The notes under the pieces: generated by a model | Databases searched by the model: none | What the model saw: the letters and a program-made list of their open reading frames with translations, nothing else | Told to the model about the DNA's origin: nothing | Shown here: piece after piece, positions 46,314 to 55,962 of the stretch | How the letters are laid out: each line of letters opens with the position of its first letter | Numbering within the stretch: position 1 is the first letter of the stretch | NCBI GenBank assembly: GCA_029167225.1 | Contig: JARFNK010000009.1 | Coordinates: forward strand, 1 to 64,000 | Reading direction: 5' to 3' | DNA from: Sphingobium arseniciresistens | GTDB taxonomy: Bacteria > Pseudomonadota > Alphaproteobacteria > Sphingomonadales > Sphingomonadaceae | DNA length: 64,000 nt | Program-made: the position numbers and the translations under genes

Positions 46314-47261
46314 GTGTCCCAGACCGTTCTCGATGCCGTTCCCGTCCTCTCGATGGCCGGTGAGAGCAAACAGGCCTTTGCCGAGAAGTTCGGCGGCTCC
46401 TTCCACCGTTTCGGCTTCGCGATGGTGAAGGATCACGGCATGGACATGGCGCTGATCGACGATGCCTGGGCAAAGGCGAAGGCGTTCTTCGCGCTGCCGG
46501 AGGACGTGAAGCGCCGCTACATCGTGCCGGGCGGCGGCGGCCAGCGCGGCTACACCGCCTATGGCACCGAAATCGCCAAGGGCGCGAGCGAGAACGACCT
46601 GAAGGAATTCTGGCATGTCGGCCGCGACCTGGCGCCGGGCGATCCGCTCGCGCAAACGATGCCGCCCAATATCTGGCCGGACGAAGTGGCGGGCTTCCGC
46701 GACACCTTCACCCGCCTGTTCGCCGAGTTCGACCGGGTGGGCGCCCGCCTGCTCTCGGCGATCGCCCTCTATCTGGGGCTGGACGAGCATTGGTTCGACG
46801 ATCCGATCCGCGACGGCAACAGCATCGTGCGCGCGCTGCACTATCCGCCGGTCTCCGCAGAGGCACCCGGCATCCGCGCCGGAGCGCATGAGGACATCAA
46901 CCTCATCACGCTGCTGCTGGGCGCGGAGGAAGGCGGGCTCGAACTGCTGGACCGCGACGGCAACTGGCTTCCCGTCGTGCCGCCGCCCGGCGCGCTCGCC
47001 ATCAATGTGGGCGACATGCTGCAGCGCCTGACCAACCATGTGCTGCCCTCGACCAGCCACCGGGTGGTGAACCCGCCGCCCGAGCGCCGCGGCCACTCGC
47101 GCTATTCCATGCCCTTCTTTCTGCACCTGCGCCCCGACTTCATGATCGAGGCGCTGCCGCAGTGCGTGACGGCGGAAAACCCGCTGCGCGAACCGCCCAT
47201 CAGCGCCCACGACTATCTGTACGAGCGGCTGGTGGAGATTGGCCTCATCAAGAAAGGCTGA
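46314..47261 (+). CDS. 2-oxoglutarate Fe(II) oxygenase, isopenicillin N synthase family
   Basis: This 315-residue non-heme iron oxygenase has an N-terminal DIOX-like part from AVPVLSMAGESKQAFAEKF. The core has the 2-His-1-Asp triad: HEDIN with the first His and Asp, then HRVVNP with the second His. RYSMPFF (R-x-S) binds 2-oxoglutarate. GTG at 46314 is chosen since GGAG lies nine bases upstream; the frame stays open to a GTG at 46299. Substrates in the family vary from flavonoids to antibiotics or hormones. The role here is unknown. Confidence 0.88.
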   Translation: MSQTVLDAVPVLSMAGESKQAFAEKFGGSFHRFGFAMVKDHGMDMALIDDAWAKAKAFFALPEDVKRRYIVPGGGGQRGYTAYGTEIAKGASENDLKEFWHVGRDLAPGDPLAQTMPPNIWPDEVAGFRDTFTRLFAEFDRVGARLLSAIALYLGLDEHWFDDPIRDGNSIVRALHYPPVSAEAPGIRAGAHEDINLITLLLGAEEGGLELLDRDGNWLPVVPPPGALAINVGDMLQRLTNHVLPSTSHRVVNPPPERRGHSRYSMPFFLHLRPDFMIEALPQCVTAENPLREPPISAHDYLYERLVEIGLIKKG

Positions 47262-47390
47262 CCGGACGCGCGGCACGCCGGTTCCCACCCCCACCCCATA
47301 AGCACGTTTCCTTGCCCTGCATGCAGGCCCGCCGCCGTGGATCTTCAGCAAGGCATCGGGCGTTAGCGGCGTCCAACATCGGAGAAGCAG

Positions 47391-48275
47391 ATGATCGTCG
47401 ACGCCGTACCCAGCATGCGCCAGATCGCGACGGAAGTGTGGAAGCCGCTGGCGGTGCTGTTCATCTGGGACTGCGTCGTCACGATCACCTACTTCCTGCT
47501 GCCCTTCAAGGCGCCCTCGCTCCCGCTCACCCTGTTCGGCACGGCGCTGGCGCTGTTCCTGGGCTTTCGCAGCAATTCCGCCTATCAGCGCTGGTGGGAA
47601 GGCCGCATCCTGTGGGGCGCGATGATCAATGCCTCGCGCAGCCTCGCGCGGGCCTCACGCAACTTCCTGCCCGACCCGGAAGCGTCGGAACTCAAGCGCA
47701 CGATCGTCTATCGGCAGATCGCCTATGTGAATGCCCTGCGCTGCCAGCTTCGCCGGCAGAACCCGGATGAGGAGGTGCTGCGCTTCCTCTCCCGAAGAGA
47801 CGCGGATTTCGCGCTCGCCCGCAGCAATCGCGCGAACGGCCTGCTGGACGGCACCGGCCGCCGGATCGACACCGCGCGGCGGGCGGGATGGATCGATACG
47901 ATCCAGCAGACGCAGATGGAAAGCGTGTTGATCGACATCGCCAATGCGCAGGGCGGGATGGAGCGGCTGAAGAACACGCCGCTGCCCAATCAATATCGCT
48001 TCTTCCCGACCTTTTTCGCCCACATCTTCTGCGTGCTGCTGCCGATCGGGCTGGTCGAGAGCCTGGGGTTCGCGACGCCCCTGGGATCCACGCTGGCGGG
48101 GTTGATGTTCCTTGCGGTGCTGCGCGTGGGCGACGATCTGGTCGATCCCTTCGCCAACACCGTGCATGATCTGCCGCTGTCAGCGATGTGCCGCACGATC
48201 GAGATCGACCTGCTGCAATCCACCGGAGAACCGCCGCCCGAACCGCTGACGCCGGTCAAGGGCATCCTGTGGTGA
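47391..48275 (+). CDS. Bestrophin-like anion channel (UPF0187)
   Basis: This 294-residue membrane protein has the bacterial bestrophin (RFP-TM, UPF0187) pattern. KPLAVLFIWDCVVTITYFLL and LALFLGFRSNSAYQRWWEGR match the family anion-channel region, and GDDLVDPFANTVHDLPLSAM is the C-terminal family motif. Family members form pentameric anion or cation channels. The gene is 129 bases beyond the oxygenase, so co-transcription is possible but not shown. Confidence 0.92.
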   Translation: MIVDAVPSMRQIATEVWKPLAVLFIWDCVVTITYFLLPFKAPSLPLTLFGTALALFLGFRSNSAYQRWWEGRILWGAMINASRSLARASRNFLPDPEASELKRTIVYRQIAYVNALRCQLRRQNPDEEVLRFLSRRDADFALARSNRANGLLDGTGRRIDTARRAGWIDTIQQTQMESVLIDIANAQGGMERLKNTPLPNQYRFFPTFFAHIFCVLLPIGLVESLGFATPLGSTLAGLMFLAVLRVGDDLVDPFANTVHDLPLSAMCRTIEIDLLQSTGEPPPEPLTPVKGILW

Positions 48276-48332
48276 AGCGATAAGCCGACGTTCGTCAGCC
48301 GGCACCAGGCCGGCGGAGGACAGCGGCGGCGA

Positions 48333-48716
48333 CTATCGGCGCCAGCGCCCCATGGTGATGCCGATCGATTCGCCGCGCTCGGACAGCGCCAGCTTCACGA
48401 TCTTCACCTCGACATGGCGCACCTTGTCGTCCTGGAGCAGCACCGTTTCGATGATATGTTCGGCGACCGCCTCGATCAGGGTGAAGTGCCGGTCCTTGGG
48501 GATGGCGCTGGTCGCCGCATGCTTCAGGTCCATATAGTTTTTGGACTGCGACAGCGCGGTTTCGGGCGCATAATGGTCCGCCATCGCCAGGCGCGCACGC
48601 ACGGAAATGCGCAGTGGCTGGGGCAGATGGGTTTCCTCGGAATAGATGCCGGTCAGCACGTCGACGTCCAGGTCGTCGACTTCCAGGATCAGATAGTCCT
48701 CATTGGGCAGGATCAT
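48333..48716 (-). CDS. Dihydroneopterin aldolase/FolB-like protein
   Basis: This 127-residue protein has the T-fold of FolB. YLILEVDDLDVDVLTGIYSE carries the family start (the GIY-like turn at residue 20), and LSQSKNYMDLKHAATSAIPK matches the pterin region. HFTLIEAVAEHIIETVLLQD has the conserved Glu. FolB makes 6-hydroxymethyl-dihydropterin for folate, but paralogues exist, so the assignment is by fold. The first ATG at 48716 is used. Confidence 0.82.
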   Translation of the reverse strand: MILPNEDYLILEVDDLDVDVLTGIYSEETHLPQPLRISVRARLAMADHYAPETALSQSKNYMDLKHAATSAIPKDRHFTLIEAVAEHIIETVLLQDDKVRHVEVKIVKLALSERGESIGITMGRWRR

Positions 48717-48871
48717 GAGAATGCAGTTCCTCGGCACCCCGCGCATCGCCGCCATGGGTTGCCTGCACGTCGCCTGCACCCGGCTGCTGTCGCGAAATTG
48801 CCGTTTTTCCTTTTCATTTATCGGCGAGGCGGTATTAGGCCGCCGCTCCGGGCGCTCATGCCCCTTTGCGG

Positions 48872-49402
48872 ATGGAACGGCAAGTGACGAATATCCTCCC
48901 CCTCGTGTCGCAGACCGACGAGGCGATCGAGCTGCTGCTCGACGCGGCGTTCGGTGCGGACCGACGCGGGCGGACGGCCTATGTCATCCGCCAGGGCATG
49001 CCGTGGCTGCCGGAGCTTTCCTATGCCGCGCTCGACGATGCCGGCATGCTGGTCGGCACGCTGCAGAGCTGGCCGGTGGCGCTGCATGGCGCCGACGGCG
49101 CCGTTACGCCGCTGGTCATGGTCGGCCCGGTGGCGGTGATGCCCGATCACCAGGGCGGCGGCCATGGCCGGGCGCTGATGGATGCGGTGGTCCGCGACGC
49201 GCGTGCGCAGCGCAGCGCGCCGCTGATGATGATCGGCGACCCGGAATATTATGGCCGCTTCTGGGGCTTCACGGCCGACCAGACCGGCCTGTGGGAAGCG
49301 CCCGGCCCGTTCGAGCGCCATCGCCTGCTGGCGCTGGAAACCGGTGGCGGCGCCATCCCCCGGCAGGGCATGCTTGGTCCCCGCGTGAGCGTCGCGGCCT
49401 AA
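48872..49402 (+). CDS. GNAT acetyltransferase, YhbS-like
   Basis: This 176-residue protein has the GNAT acetyl-CoA loop VAVMPDHQGGGHGRALMDAV and the C-terminal YYGRFWGFTADQTGLWEAPG seen in the YhbS subgroup. An alternate GTG at 48884 would drop four residues. The substrate is unknown. It is divergent from the FolB-like gene. Confidence 0.85.
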   Translation: MERQVTNILPLVSQTDEAIELLLDAAFGADRRGRTAYVIRQGMPWLPELSYAALDDAGMLVGTLQSWPVALHGADGAVTPLVMVGPVAVMPDHQGGGHGRALMDAVVRDARAQRSAPLMMIGDPEYYGRFWGFTADQTGLWEAPGPFERHRLLALETGGGAIPRQGMLGPRVSVAA

Positions 49403-49443
49403 ACCCCTTTGCTTTGGGCGGCGGGCCGTCCTATCCCGACCCC

Positions 49444-50022
49444 ATGCCGATGGACCCGCCCCCAGACCTTTCCACCCTGTCGCTCGCCGATATCGCGCGG
49501 CTGGCGCAGGAGAAGCGCCTGCCGCCGGTCGAGCAATGGAACCCCACCCATTGCGGCGACAGCGAGATGCGGATCGCGCGCGACGGCACCTGGTTCCATC
49601 AGGGATCGCCGATCGGGCGCGAGGCGATGGTGCGCCTGTTCTCCACCATCCTGCGCCGGGAAGCCGATGGCAGCTTCGTGCTGGTGACACCGGTGGAAAA
49701 GCTCGACATCGCGGTGGAGGATGCGCCCTTCGTGGCGGTTGAGGTGAAGAGCGAGGGCGAAGGCAAGAGCCGGAGCCTCGCCTTCCGCCTGAACATCGGC
49801 GAGATCGTCGCCGCAGGGCCGGAGCATGTCCTGAGCGTGCGCGCGACGGAGGATGGCCCACGCCCCTATCTGCGCGTGCGCGGCGGGCTGGAAGCACTGA
49901 TCGCGCGCAGCGTCTATTATGAGCTGGTCAACATGGCGATCGAGGACGGATCAGACCCCGTCGGCCTGTGGAGCGAGGGCGCCTTCTTCCCGCTCGACCT
50001 GCCTGCGGACGGCACCGCATGA
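49444..50022 (+). CDS. DUF1285 family protein
   Basis: This 192-residue protein has the DUF1285 core EMRIARDGTWFHQGSPIGRE and RLFSTILRREADGSFVLVTP. The C-terminal half has ARSVYYELVNMAIEDGSDP and LWSEGAFFPL, matching the family. The function is unknown. Two close ATGs are possible (49444 and 49450). The stop overlaps the CoA pyrophosphatase start (ATGA). In alphaproteobacteria this family is regularly the partner of nudL and cca. Confidence 0.9.
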   Translation: MPMDPPPDLSTLSLADIARLAQEKRLPPVEQWNPTHCGDSEMRIARDGTWFHQGSPIGREAMVRLFSTILRREADGSFVLVTPVEKLDIAVEDAPFVAVEVKSEGEGKSRSLAFRLNIGEIVAAGPEHVLSVRATEDGPRPYLRVRGGLEALIARSVYYELVNMAIEDGSDPVGLWSEGAFFPLDLPADGTA

Positions 50023-50624
50023 GGCTGGCGGAGCGGCTGCGCGCGGACCTTGCCATCGGCCATGCGCGGAGCATCGACGAACTGGGGCTGAACCTGCGCG
50101 ACCCAAGGATCGACGGCGACCTGCCGCTCGCCCCCGCCGCTGTTCTGGTGGCCATCACCGACCGGCCGGAACCGGGCCTGATCCTGACGCAGCGATCGGC
50201 GGCCCTGCGCAAACATGCCGGGCAGATCGCCTTCCCCGGCGGACGCGTGGACGCGGGCGACACCAGCGAAGCGGCCGCCGCCCTGCGCGAGGCGCATGAG
50301 GAAATCGGCCTGCCGCCCGACAAGGTCGAAATCATCGGCGTGTCGGATCGCTACCATACCTTCACCGGCTTCGACATCGTGCCAGTGCTGGGGGTGGTGC
50401 CGCCCGACCTGACGCTGACGCCGCAGGAGGCCGAGGTCGACAGCTGGTTCGAACTGCCGCTCGCCTTTGCGCTGGACCCTGCCAACCGTCACTGCCAGGA
50501 GGCGGAGTTCATGGGACGACCGCATCATTATTACGAAATCCAGTGGCAGGACCACCGCATCTGGGGGATCACCGCTGCCATCCTCGCCAATCTCTCGCGC
50601 AGGCTCGGCCATGATCCTGCCTGA
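50019..50624 (+). CDS. NUDIX CoA pyrophosphatase
   Basis: This 201-residue Nudix hydrolase has the CoA-specific UPF0035 motif LTQRSAALRKHAGQIAFPGG. The Nudix box follows immediately: GGRVDAGDTSEAAAALREA then HEEIGL. It splits CoA into 3',5'-ADP and phosphopantetheine, as in NudL/YeaB. The start at ATG 50019 overlaps the DUF1285 stop, and its 3' end overlaps the start of cca by 14 bases. Confidence 0.92.
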   Translation: MRLAERLRADLAIGHARSIDELGLNLRDPRIDGDLPLAPAAVLVAITDRPEPGLILTQRSAALRKHAGQIAFPGGRVDAGDTSEAAAALREAHEEIGLPPDKVEIIGVSDRYHTFTGFDIVPVLGVVPPDLTLTPQEAEVDSWFELPLAFALDPANRHCQEAEFMGRPHHYYEIQWQDHRIWGITAAILANLSRRLGHDPA

Positions 50625-51813
50625 CGCGCCCTGGCGGCACAAGCCGGGCCTCGACCGGCTGCTGGCGGCGCTTGGCCCCGATGCCGCGCGCTTCGTCGGC
50701 GGCGCGGTGCGCGACGGACTGCTGGGCGAGCCGGTCAAGGATGTCGACATCGCGACGATCCATGCGCCCGAAGAGGTGATTGCGCGCCTGCGCGACGTGC
50801 CCGGCATCAAGACGGTGCCGACCGGCATAGACCACGGCACGATCACCGCCGTCATCGAGGGGTGGCCGGTGGAAATCACCACCCTGCGACGCGATGTCTC
50901 CACCGACGGTCGCCGCGCGACCGTCGCCTTTTCCGCCGACTGGCGCGAGGACGCCGCCCGCCGCGACTTCACCTTCAACGCGCTCTATGCCGATCCAGCG
51001 GATGGCGCGATCACCGATTATTTCGGCGGCGTGCGCGATCTGGAGGATCGCCGCGTGCGCTTCATCGGCGTTGCCGCCGAGCGCATTGCCGAGGATCACC
51101 TGCGCATCCTGCGCTTCTTCCGCTTCCACGCCCGCTTCGGCCGGGGCGAACCGGATGCAGAGGGCTATGCGGCCTGTGTCACCGCCGCCAACAGCCTGAT
51201 GGCGCTTTCCCGCGAGCGGGTGGCGGACGAACTGCTGAAGCTGCTGGCTGTCACCGATCCCGCGCCCACCATCGGCCTGATGGTGAAGGGCGGCATCCTC
51301 TTGCCCGTGCTCCCCGAGATCGACGAGAGCGGCGTCGCGCGGTTGCGCGCGCTGGTCGCGGCGGAAGCGGATGCAGGCATCGCCGCTTCGGCGCTGCGCC
51401 GGCTGTGCGCCCTGCTGCCGCAGGATCCAGCGATCGGCGAAGCGGTCGCCGCGCGCCTGAAACTCTCGAACAAGGCCCGCAAGCGCCTGGCCATCGCCCT
51501 CTCCCCTTCGCCCGCGCATCGCGACGCGCATGAACTTGCCTACCGGCTCGGGGCCGAAGGCGCGATCGACCGGCTGCTGCTGGGCGAAGACGGGTCTCCC
51601 TCCGACGCGGCCACGCTCAAGGGCTGGCACAAGCCGACCCTGCCGGTCAGCGGCGGACAACTGGTGGCGCGCGGCCTCGCCGCCGGGCCGGAGATTGCCC
51701 GCGCCCTGCGCATGATCGAGGAACAGTGGATCGCCGAGGGTTTCCCGCAGAGCGAGCGGGCGAACGCGATCGCGGATCAGATCGTTTCGAAATTCCAGCG
51801 GGCGCGCCAATAG
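50611..51813 (+). CDS. cca: tRNA nucleotidyltransferase (CCA-adding or poly(A) polymerase family)
   Basis: This 400-residue class II nucleotidyltransferase has ARFVGGAVRDGLLGEPVKDV with GG-x-VRD and the D-x-D motif in DVDIA. RRDFTFNALYADPADG is the base- and ribose-selecting motif region, and EDHLRILRFFRFHARFG is motif E-like. It adds or repairs CCA tails, though both tRNAs here encode CCA. The last 37 bases overlap the 3' end of the convergent GGDEF-EAL gene. Confidence 0.93.
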   Translation: MILPDAPWRHKPGLDRLLAALGPDAARFVGGAVRDGLLGEPVKDVDIATIHAPEEVIARLRDVPGIKTVPTGIDHGTITAVIEGWPVEITTLRRDVSTDGRRATVAFSADWREDAARRDFTFNALYADPADGAITDYFGGVRDLEDRRVRFIGVAAERIAEDHLRILRFFRFHARFGRGEPDAEGYAACVTAANSLMALSRERVADELLKLLAVTDPAPTIGLMVKGGILLPVLPEIDESGVARLRALVAAEADAGIAASALRRLCALLPQDPAIGEAVAARLKLSNKARKRLAIALSPSPAHRDAHELAYRLGAEGAIDRLLLGEDGSPSDAATLKGWHKPTLPVSGGQLVARGLAAGPEIARALRMIEEQWIAEGFPQSERANAIADQIVSKFQRARQ

Positions 51814-53522
51814 GCATAGGCGTCCGCCGCCGTCATCGGCACGGCATAATGATAGCCCTGCCCCTGCCAGCAGCCCATCCGGTCGAGTGCATCGGCCACT
51901 TCCGCCGTCTCGATACCCTCGGCCGTCACTTTCAGGCCGAGCGAATCGGCGAGGGACAGGATTGCCTTGACGATCGCCTTCTTGTCGCGATCCACCAGCA
52001 TGTCCGTCACCAGGCTGCGGTCGATCTTCAATACGTCGATGGGCAGGCTCTGCAGGCTCGACAGGTTGGAATAGCCGGTGCCGAAATCGTCCATGGCGAT
52101 CGATGCCTCCATCGCCTTGAGCGCAGACAGCACCTGCCGGGCCTTTTCCGGGTCGGCGATGATCGCGCTTTCGGTCAGCTCCACGGTCAGGCGCTTGCCG
52201 TCGATGCCGCTGTAGCGCAGCGCCTCCTCGAAGACCGTGGGCACGTCGTCGCGCGCCATCTGTATGGGAGAGAGGTTGCAGCTCATGCGGATCGGCAGCG
52301 GCTGCCCATGCATGCGATCCCACTTGGCCAGTGTCTGCGCGGTCTCGTGCAGCGCCCAGCGCCCGAGCGGCACGATCAGGCCGGATTCCTCTGCGGCGGG
52401 AATGAACTCGACCGGCGGCACCACGCCCAGTTCGCTGTCGTTCCATCGGGCCAGCGCCTCGAAGCCGGTCAACTCGCCGGTGCGCAGCTGGACGATGGGC
52501 TGGAAGGCGAGTTCAAGGCCCCCATTGGCCAGTGCCTCGCGCAGGCGGCTTTCCAGCGTGAAGCGGCGATGCGCTTCCTTGAGTACGCCGGTCCGGTAGA
52601 TTTCCAGTTTGCCGGATCGCTTGGCGAACTTCACCGCGGCCTGCGCCTGGCGCACGATGTCGTCGGGGTCGTCGTCCTGGCTGCTCGACAGCGCGCAACC
52701 GATCGCGCAATCGACGCTGATCTGGAGGTTCGACAGGCGTACCGGCGACGAGAGCGTATCGTTGATGCGCTGCACGATATGGAGCGCGTCGGACAGGCCG
52801 TTGTGCAGCCGCGCGAAGATGGCGAACTCATTGCCGCCGATGCGCGCCAGCACGTCACCCTGCCGCAACGAGGATTTCAGCCGCTTGGCAACCGTGATGA
52901 TGAGTTCGTCGCCAGCCAGCGCGCCGAGCGATTCGTTGACGCGGCTGAACCGCGCCAGATCGATGCACAGGATCGCGAAGCCGCTGCCCTCCGGCCAGGG
53001 AGAATGGGCGCGCCGGTCATCGATCTCTTCTCCGAAACCGACGCGATTGGGCAGTGCGGTCAGGCTGTCGGTCAGCAGTTCTCGGCGGAAATTCCGTTCG
53101 ATCACCCGCTCGCTGGTTCGATCGATGACCGTCAGCAGGAAGGGCGTGACGCCGCGCGAATCGGGGCTGAGGCGACCGATGGTGCAGGAATAATATTCCG
53201 CGCCCAGCAGGCCGTCCTTGCGCACTTCGAACTCGAACGAGGCGTTGCCTGAGTTCAGGAATGACGTCATCCGATCCCGCCAGTCGGCCTGAAACCCGCT
53301 CCGCCGATCATCCTCGCCGTTGATGTAACCGCTGAATTTACGGGCGAAAGCCTGATTGTACAACCGCACGCGCAGTTCATCGCCCGCCCGCGACATGATC
53401 GCGGCGGCGTGAGGCAAGGCTTCAAGCCAGTCGAAAGGCGCCAGGTGATCGTTCACCGGCGCCTGCTCTGACATGCAAGCCAGGTCTTCCCCTGTCCAGA
53501 CTCTTGCGGGCACGGATTCCAT
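51777..53522 (-). CDS. PAS-GGDEF-EAL protein with degenerate GGNEF site
   Basis: This 581-residue cytoplasmic protein has a PAS-like N-terminus (about 35-145) and a GGDEF domain (about 160-310). The signature is IGGNEF instead of GGDEF/GGEEF, so cyclase activity is probably lost. A full EAL domain (325-575) follows. EAL is intact (GFEALARW), as are NLSP, ELTES, DDFGTGYS, LKIDRS, AEGIET and QGYHYA, so c-di-GMP phosphodiesterase activity is expected. No membrane segment is seen. Two ATGs (53522, 53474) are possible. The 3' end overlaps cca. Confidence 0.93.
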   Translation of the reverse strand: MESVPARVWTGEDLACMSEQAPVNDHLAPFDWLEALPHAAAIMSRAGDELRVRLYNQAFARKFSGYINGEDDRRSGFQADWRDRMTSFLNSGNASFEFEVRKDGLLGAEYYSCTIGRLSPDSRGVTPFLLTVIDRTSERVIERNFRRELLTDSLTALPNRVGFGEEIDDRRAHSPWPEGSGFAILCIDLARFSRVNESLGALAGDELIITVAKRLKSSLRQGDVLARIGGNEFAIFARLHNGLSDALHIVQRINDTLSSPVRLSNLQISVDCAIGCALSSSQDDDPDDIVRQAQAAVKFAKRSGKLEIYRTGVLKEAHRRFTLESRLREALANGGLELAFQPIVQLRTGELTGFEALARWNDSELGVVPPVEFIPAAEESGLIVPLGRWALHETAQTLAKWDRMHGQPLPIRMSCNLSPIQMARDDVPTVFEEALRYSGIDGKRLTVELTESAIIADPEKARQVLSALKAMEASIAMDDFGTGYSNLSSLQSLPIDVLKIDRSLVTDMLVDRDKKAIVKAILSLADSLGLKVTAEGIETAEVADALDRMGCWQGQGYHYAVPMTAADAYAYWRARWNFETI

Positions 53523-53589
53523 ATCTTCCGCCTAACCCCAGAGGTCGTAAAATTTTGTAAATGGATCAAACGCGTAACGCTGTCGCTTT

Positions 53590-55890
53590 TCAACCGAAGC
53601 GATTGTCCCTTGGAAAACCGCTCGGCGGCATCCGCCCAGCAGCGCCGCGTGCGACGCGCCATGGTGTCATGTCCGCTTCGGTGCGAACACGCCCGGTCTC
53701 TCCGCCCATGACCCAGCTGAGGCCATCCGCCAGGGTGAATGCGATCAGGTCGGACAGTCCACCATCGCGATAGCGCTGCAGCTGGACCCCCTGCCCGCGC
53801 GACATTTCGGGCAGTTCGTTGAGCCTGAAGACCAGCAGCTTGCGATTCTCGCCGATCACGGCGACGCTGTCCGCGCCCTCCGATATGGCATGGACGACCT
53901 TCAGCTTCGCGCCGGTACGCACGTTCACGACCTGCTTGCCCTTGCGGGTTTCTGCGATGATGTCGTCGATGGGCGCGACAAAGCCCCGACCGTCCGACGC
54001 GCCGACAAGCAGCTTGCCGCCGGCACGCGCGACATGCAGCGCCAGGATCTCGACATCATTTTCCAGGTCGATCAGCAGCCGCACCGGCTCGCCGAAACCG
54101 CGCCCGCCCGGCAGCTTGTCCGCGCCCAGCGTATGGAAGCGGCCATTGGCGCTGGCCACCAGCAGCTTGTCCGTCGTGTACATGCGGATGGCGCCGATCG
54201 CCGGGTGCGGGCCGTCGCCTTCCTTATATTTGACGCCGGCGACGGTGGCATCGTCGACATGCCCCTTCATCGCCCTGATCCAGCCGCGCTGGGAGATGAT
54301 GACGGTGACGGGCTCCCGCTCGATCATCGCCTCCAGCGGGATCTCGCGCGCGGGCGCGGCCTCCTCGATCAGGGTACGACGCTTGCCGAGCGGCGTGTCC
54401 GGCGCATAGCGCTTGCGCAGGTCGGCCAGGTCGCGCTTCAGCCGGGTGCGCTGGCGTGCCGGGCTCTCCAGCAGCTTCTCCAGCTCCTCCCGTTCCTTCA
54501 CCAGCTCCGCATGCTCGCGCCGCAGTTCCATCTCCTCCAGCTTGCGCAGGGAGCGCAGGCGCATGTTGAGGATGGCTTCGGCCTGGCGGTCGGTGAGCTG
54601 GAACTCGGCCATCATCACCTCCTTGGGCTCATCCTCGGTACGGATGATCTCGATCACCCGGTCGAGGTTGAGATAGGCGATGATATAGCCGTCGAGCAGT
54701 TCCAGCCGGGCGGCGATCTTGTCCAGCCGGTGCTGCGAGCGGCGCACCAGCACGTCGATCTGGTGCCTCAGCCATTCGACCAGCACCTGCCGCAGGCCCA
54801 TGACGCGCGGGGTATGCGTGGCGTCCAGCACGTTGAGGTTCAGGCCGAAACGGGTCTCGAGGTCGGTCAGGCGGAACAGGCTGTCCATCAGCACCTGCTG
54901 GTCCACCGTGCGTGCGCGCGGTTCCAGCACGATGCGGATCTCCGCGTCGCTCTCGTCGCGCACATCGGCCAGGATCGGCAGCTTCTTGTCGTTGATGAGC
55001 GCCGCGATCTGCTCGATCAGCTTCGACTTCTGCACCTGATAGGGGATCTCGGTGATGACGAGCGTCCAGGTGCCGCGCCCCTCATCCTCCTTGTGCCAGC
55101 GCGCACGGGTGCGCAGCGATCCGCGTCCGGTGGCATAGGCTTCGGAAATCACCGCCGCGCTGTCCACCAGCACGCCGCCGGTCGGGAAGTCGGGGCCGGT
55201 GACGACCTGCATCAGCGTGGCATGATCCGTCTCGGGCTGGTCGATCAGCATCGTCGCCGCGTCGATCAGTTCGGAGACGTTATGCGGCGGGATGCTGGTG
55301 GCCATGCCGACTGCGATGCCGCTCGCGCCATTGGCCAGCAGATTGGGGAACAGGCCGGGGAAGACCTCCGGCTCTTCGTCCTCGCCATTATAGGTCGGGC
55401 GGAAATCGACGGTACCCTCGTCCAGACCCGCCATCAGGTCGGACGCGGCCTGCGTCAGCCGCGCCTCGGTATAGCGCATGGCCGCCGCATTATCGCCGTC
55501 GATATTGCCGAAATTGCCCTGCCCGTCGACCAGCGGCGTACGCAGCGAAAAGTCCTGTGCCAGCCGCACCATCGCGTCATAGACGGACGAGTCGCCATGC
55601 GGGTGATATTTGCCGATCACGTCGCCGACGACGCGCGCGCACTTCTTGTAGGGCGTGGTGTTGCGCGCCGGGTTGGCGATCAGCACTTCGGGGCTGGCGC
55701 CCGCCGGCTCCATCCGCAGCAGCCGCATCGCCCACAGAAGGCGGCGATGCACGGGCTTCAGCCCATCGCGCAGATCCGGCAGCGACCGCGCCGTGATCGT
55801 GGAAAGGGCATAGACAAGATAGCGTTCGGACAGCGCGGCGTCGAAAGGATGGTCCTTGATGCTGTCGAACGGGTCGCGGAAATCGGTCAT
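53590..55890 (-). CDS. parC: DNA topoisomerase IV subunit A
   Basis: This 766-residue type IIA topoisomerase subunit decatenates daughter chromosomes with ParE. The catalytic Tyr140 lies in [11 protein letters not shown]. The quinolone-resistance region is [16 protein letters not shown], with Ser in the place of E. coli Ser80 and Asp at the Glu84 place. A full set of C-terminal beta-blades follows. ATG 55890 ([10 protein letters not shown]) is the family-like start. A TTG at 55953 would add 21 residues. The partner parE is outside the window. Confidence 0.95.
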   Translation of the reverse strand: MTDFRDPFDSIKDHPFDAALSERYLVYALSTITARSLPDLRDGLKPVHRRLLWAMRLLRMEPAGASPEVLIANPARNTTPYKKCARVVGDVIGKYHPHGDSSVYDAMVRLAQDFSLRTPLVDGQGNFGNIDGDNAAAMRYTEARLTQAASDLMAGLDEGTVDFRPTYNGEDEEPEVFPGLFPNLLANGASGIAVGMATSIPPHNVSELIDAATMLIDQPETDHATLMQVVTGPDFPTGGVLVDSAAVISEAYATGRGSLRTRARWHKEDEGRGTWTLVITEIPYQVQKSKLIEQIAALINDKKLPILADVRDESDAEIRIVLEPRARTVDQQVLMDSLFRLTDLETRFGLNLNVLDATHTPRVMGLRQVLVEWLRHQIDVLVRRSQHRLDKIAARLELLDGYIIAYLNLDRVIEIIRTEDEPKEVMMAEFQLTDRQAEAILNMRLRSLRKLEEMELRREHAELVKEREELEKLLESPARQRTRLKRDLADLRKRYAPDTPLGKRRTLIEEAAPAREIPLEAMIEREPVTVIISQRGWIRAMKGHVDDATVAGVKYKEGDGPHPAIGAIRMYTTDKLLVASANGRFHTLGADKLPGGRGFGEPVRLLIDLENDVEILALHVARAGGKLLVGASDGRGFVAPIDDIIAETRKGKQVVNVRTGAKLKVVHAISEGADSVAVIGENRKLLVFRLNELPEMSRGQGVQLQRYRDGGLSDLIAFTLADGLSWVMGGETGRVRTEADMTPWRVARGAAGRMPPSGFPRDNRFG

Positions 55891-55962
55891 CGACGCCGGG
55901 ATAGCAGGGCGATCGGCACTTGGCGAGGGGCGCTCGTCGATCCGCGCCGTCAATCCGGCCGC

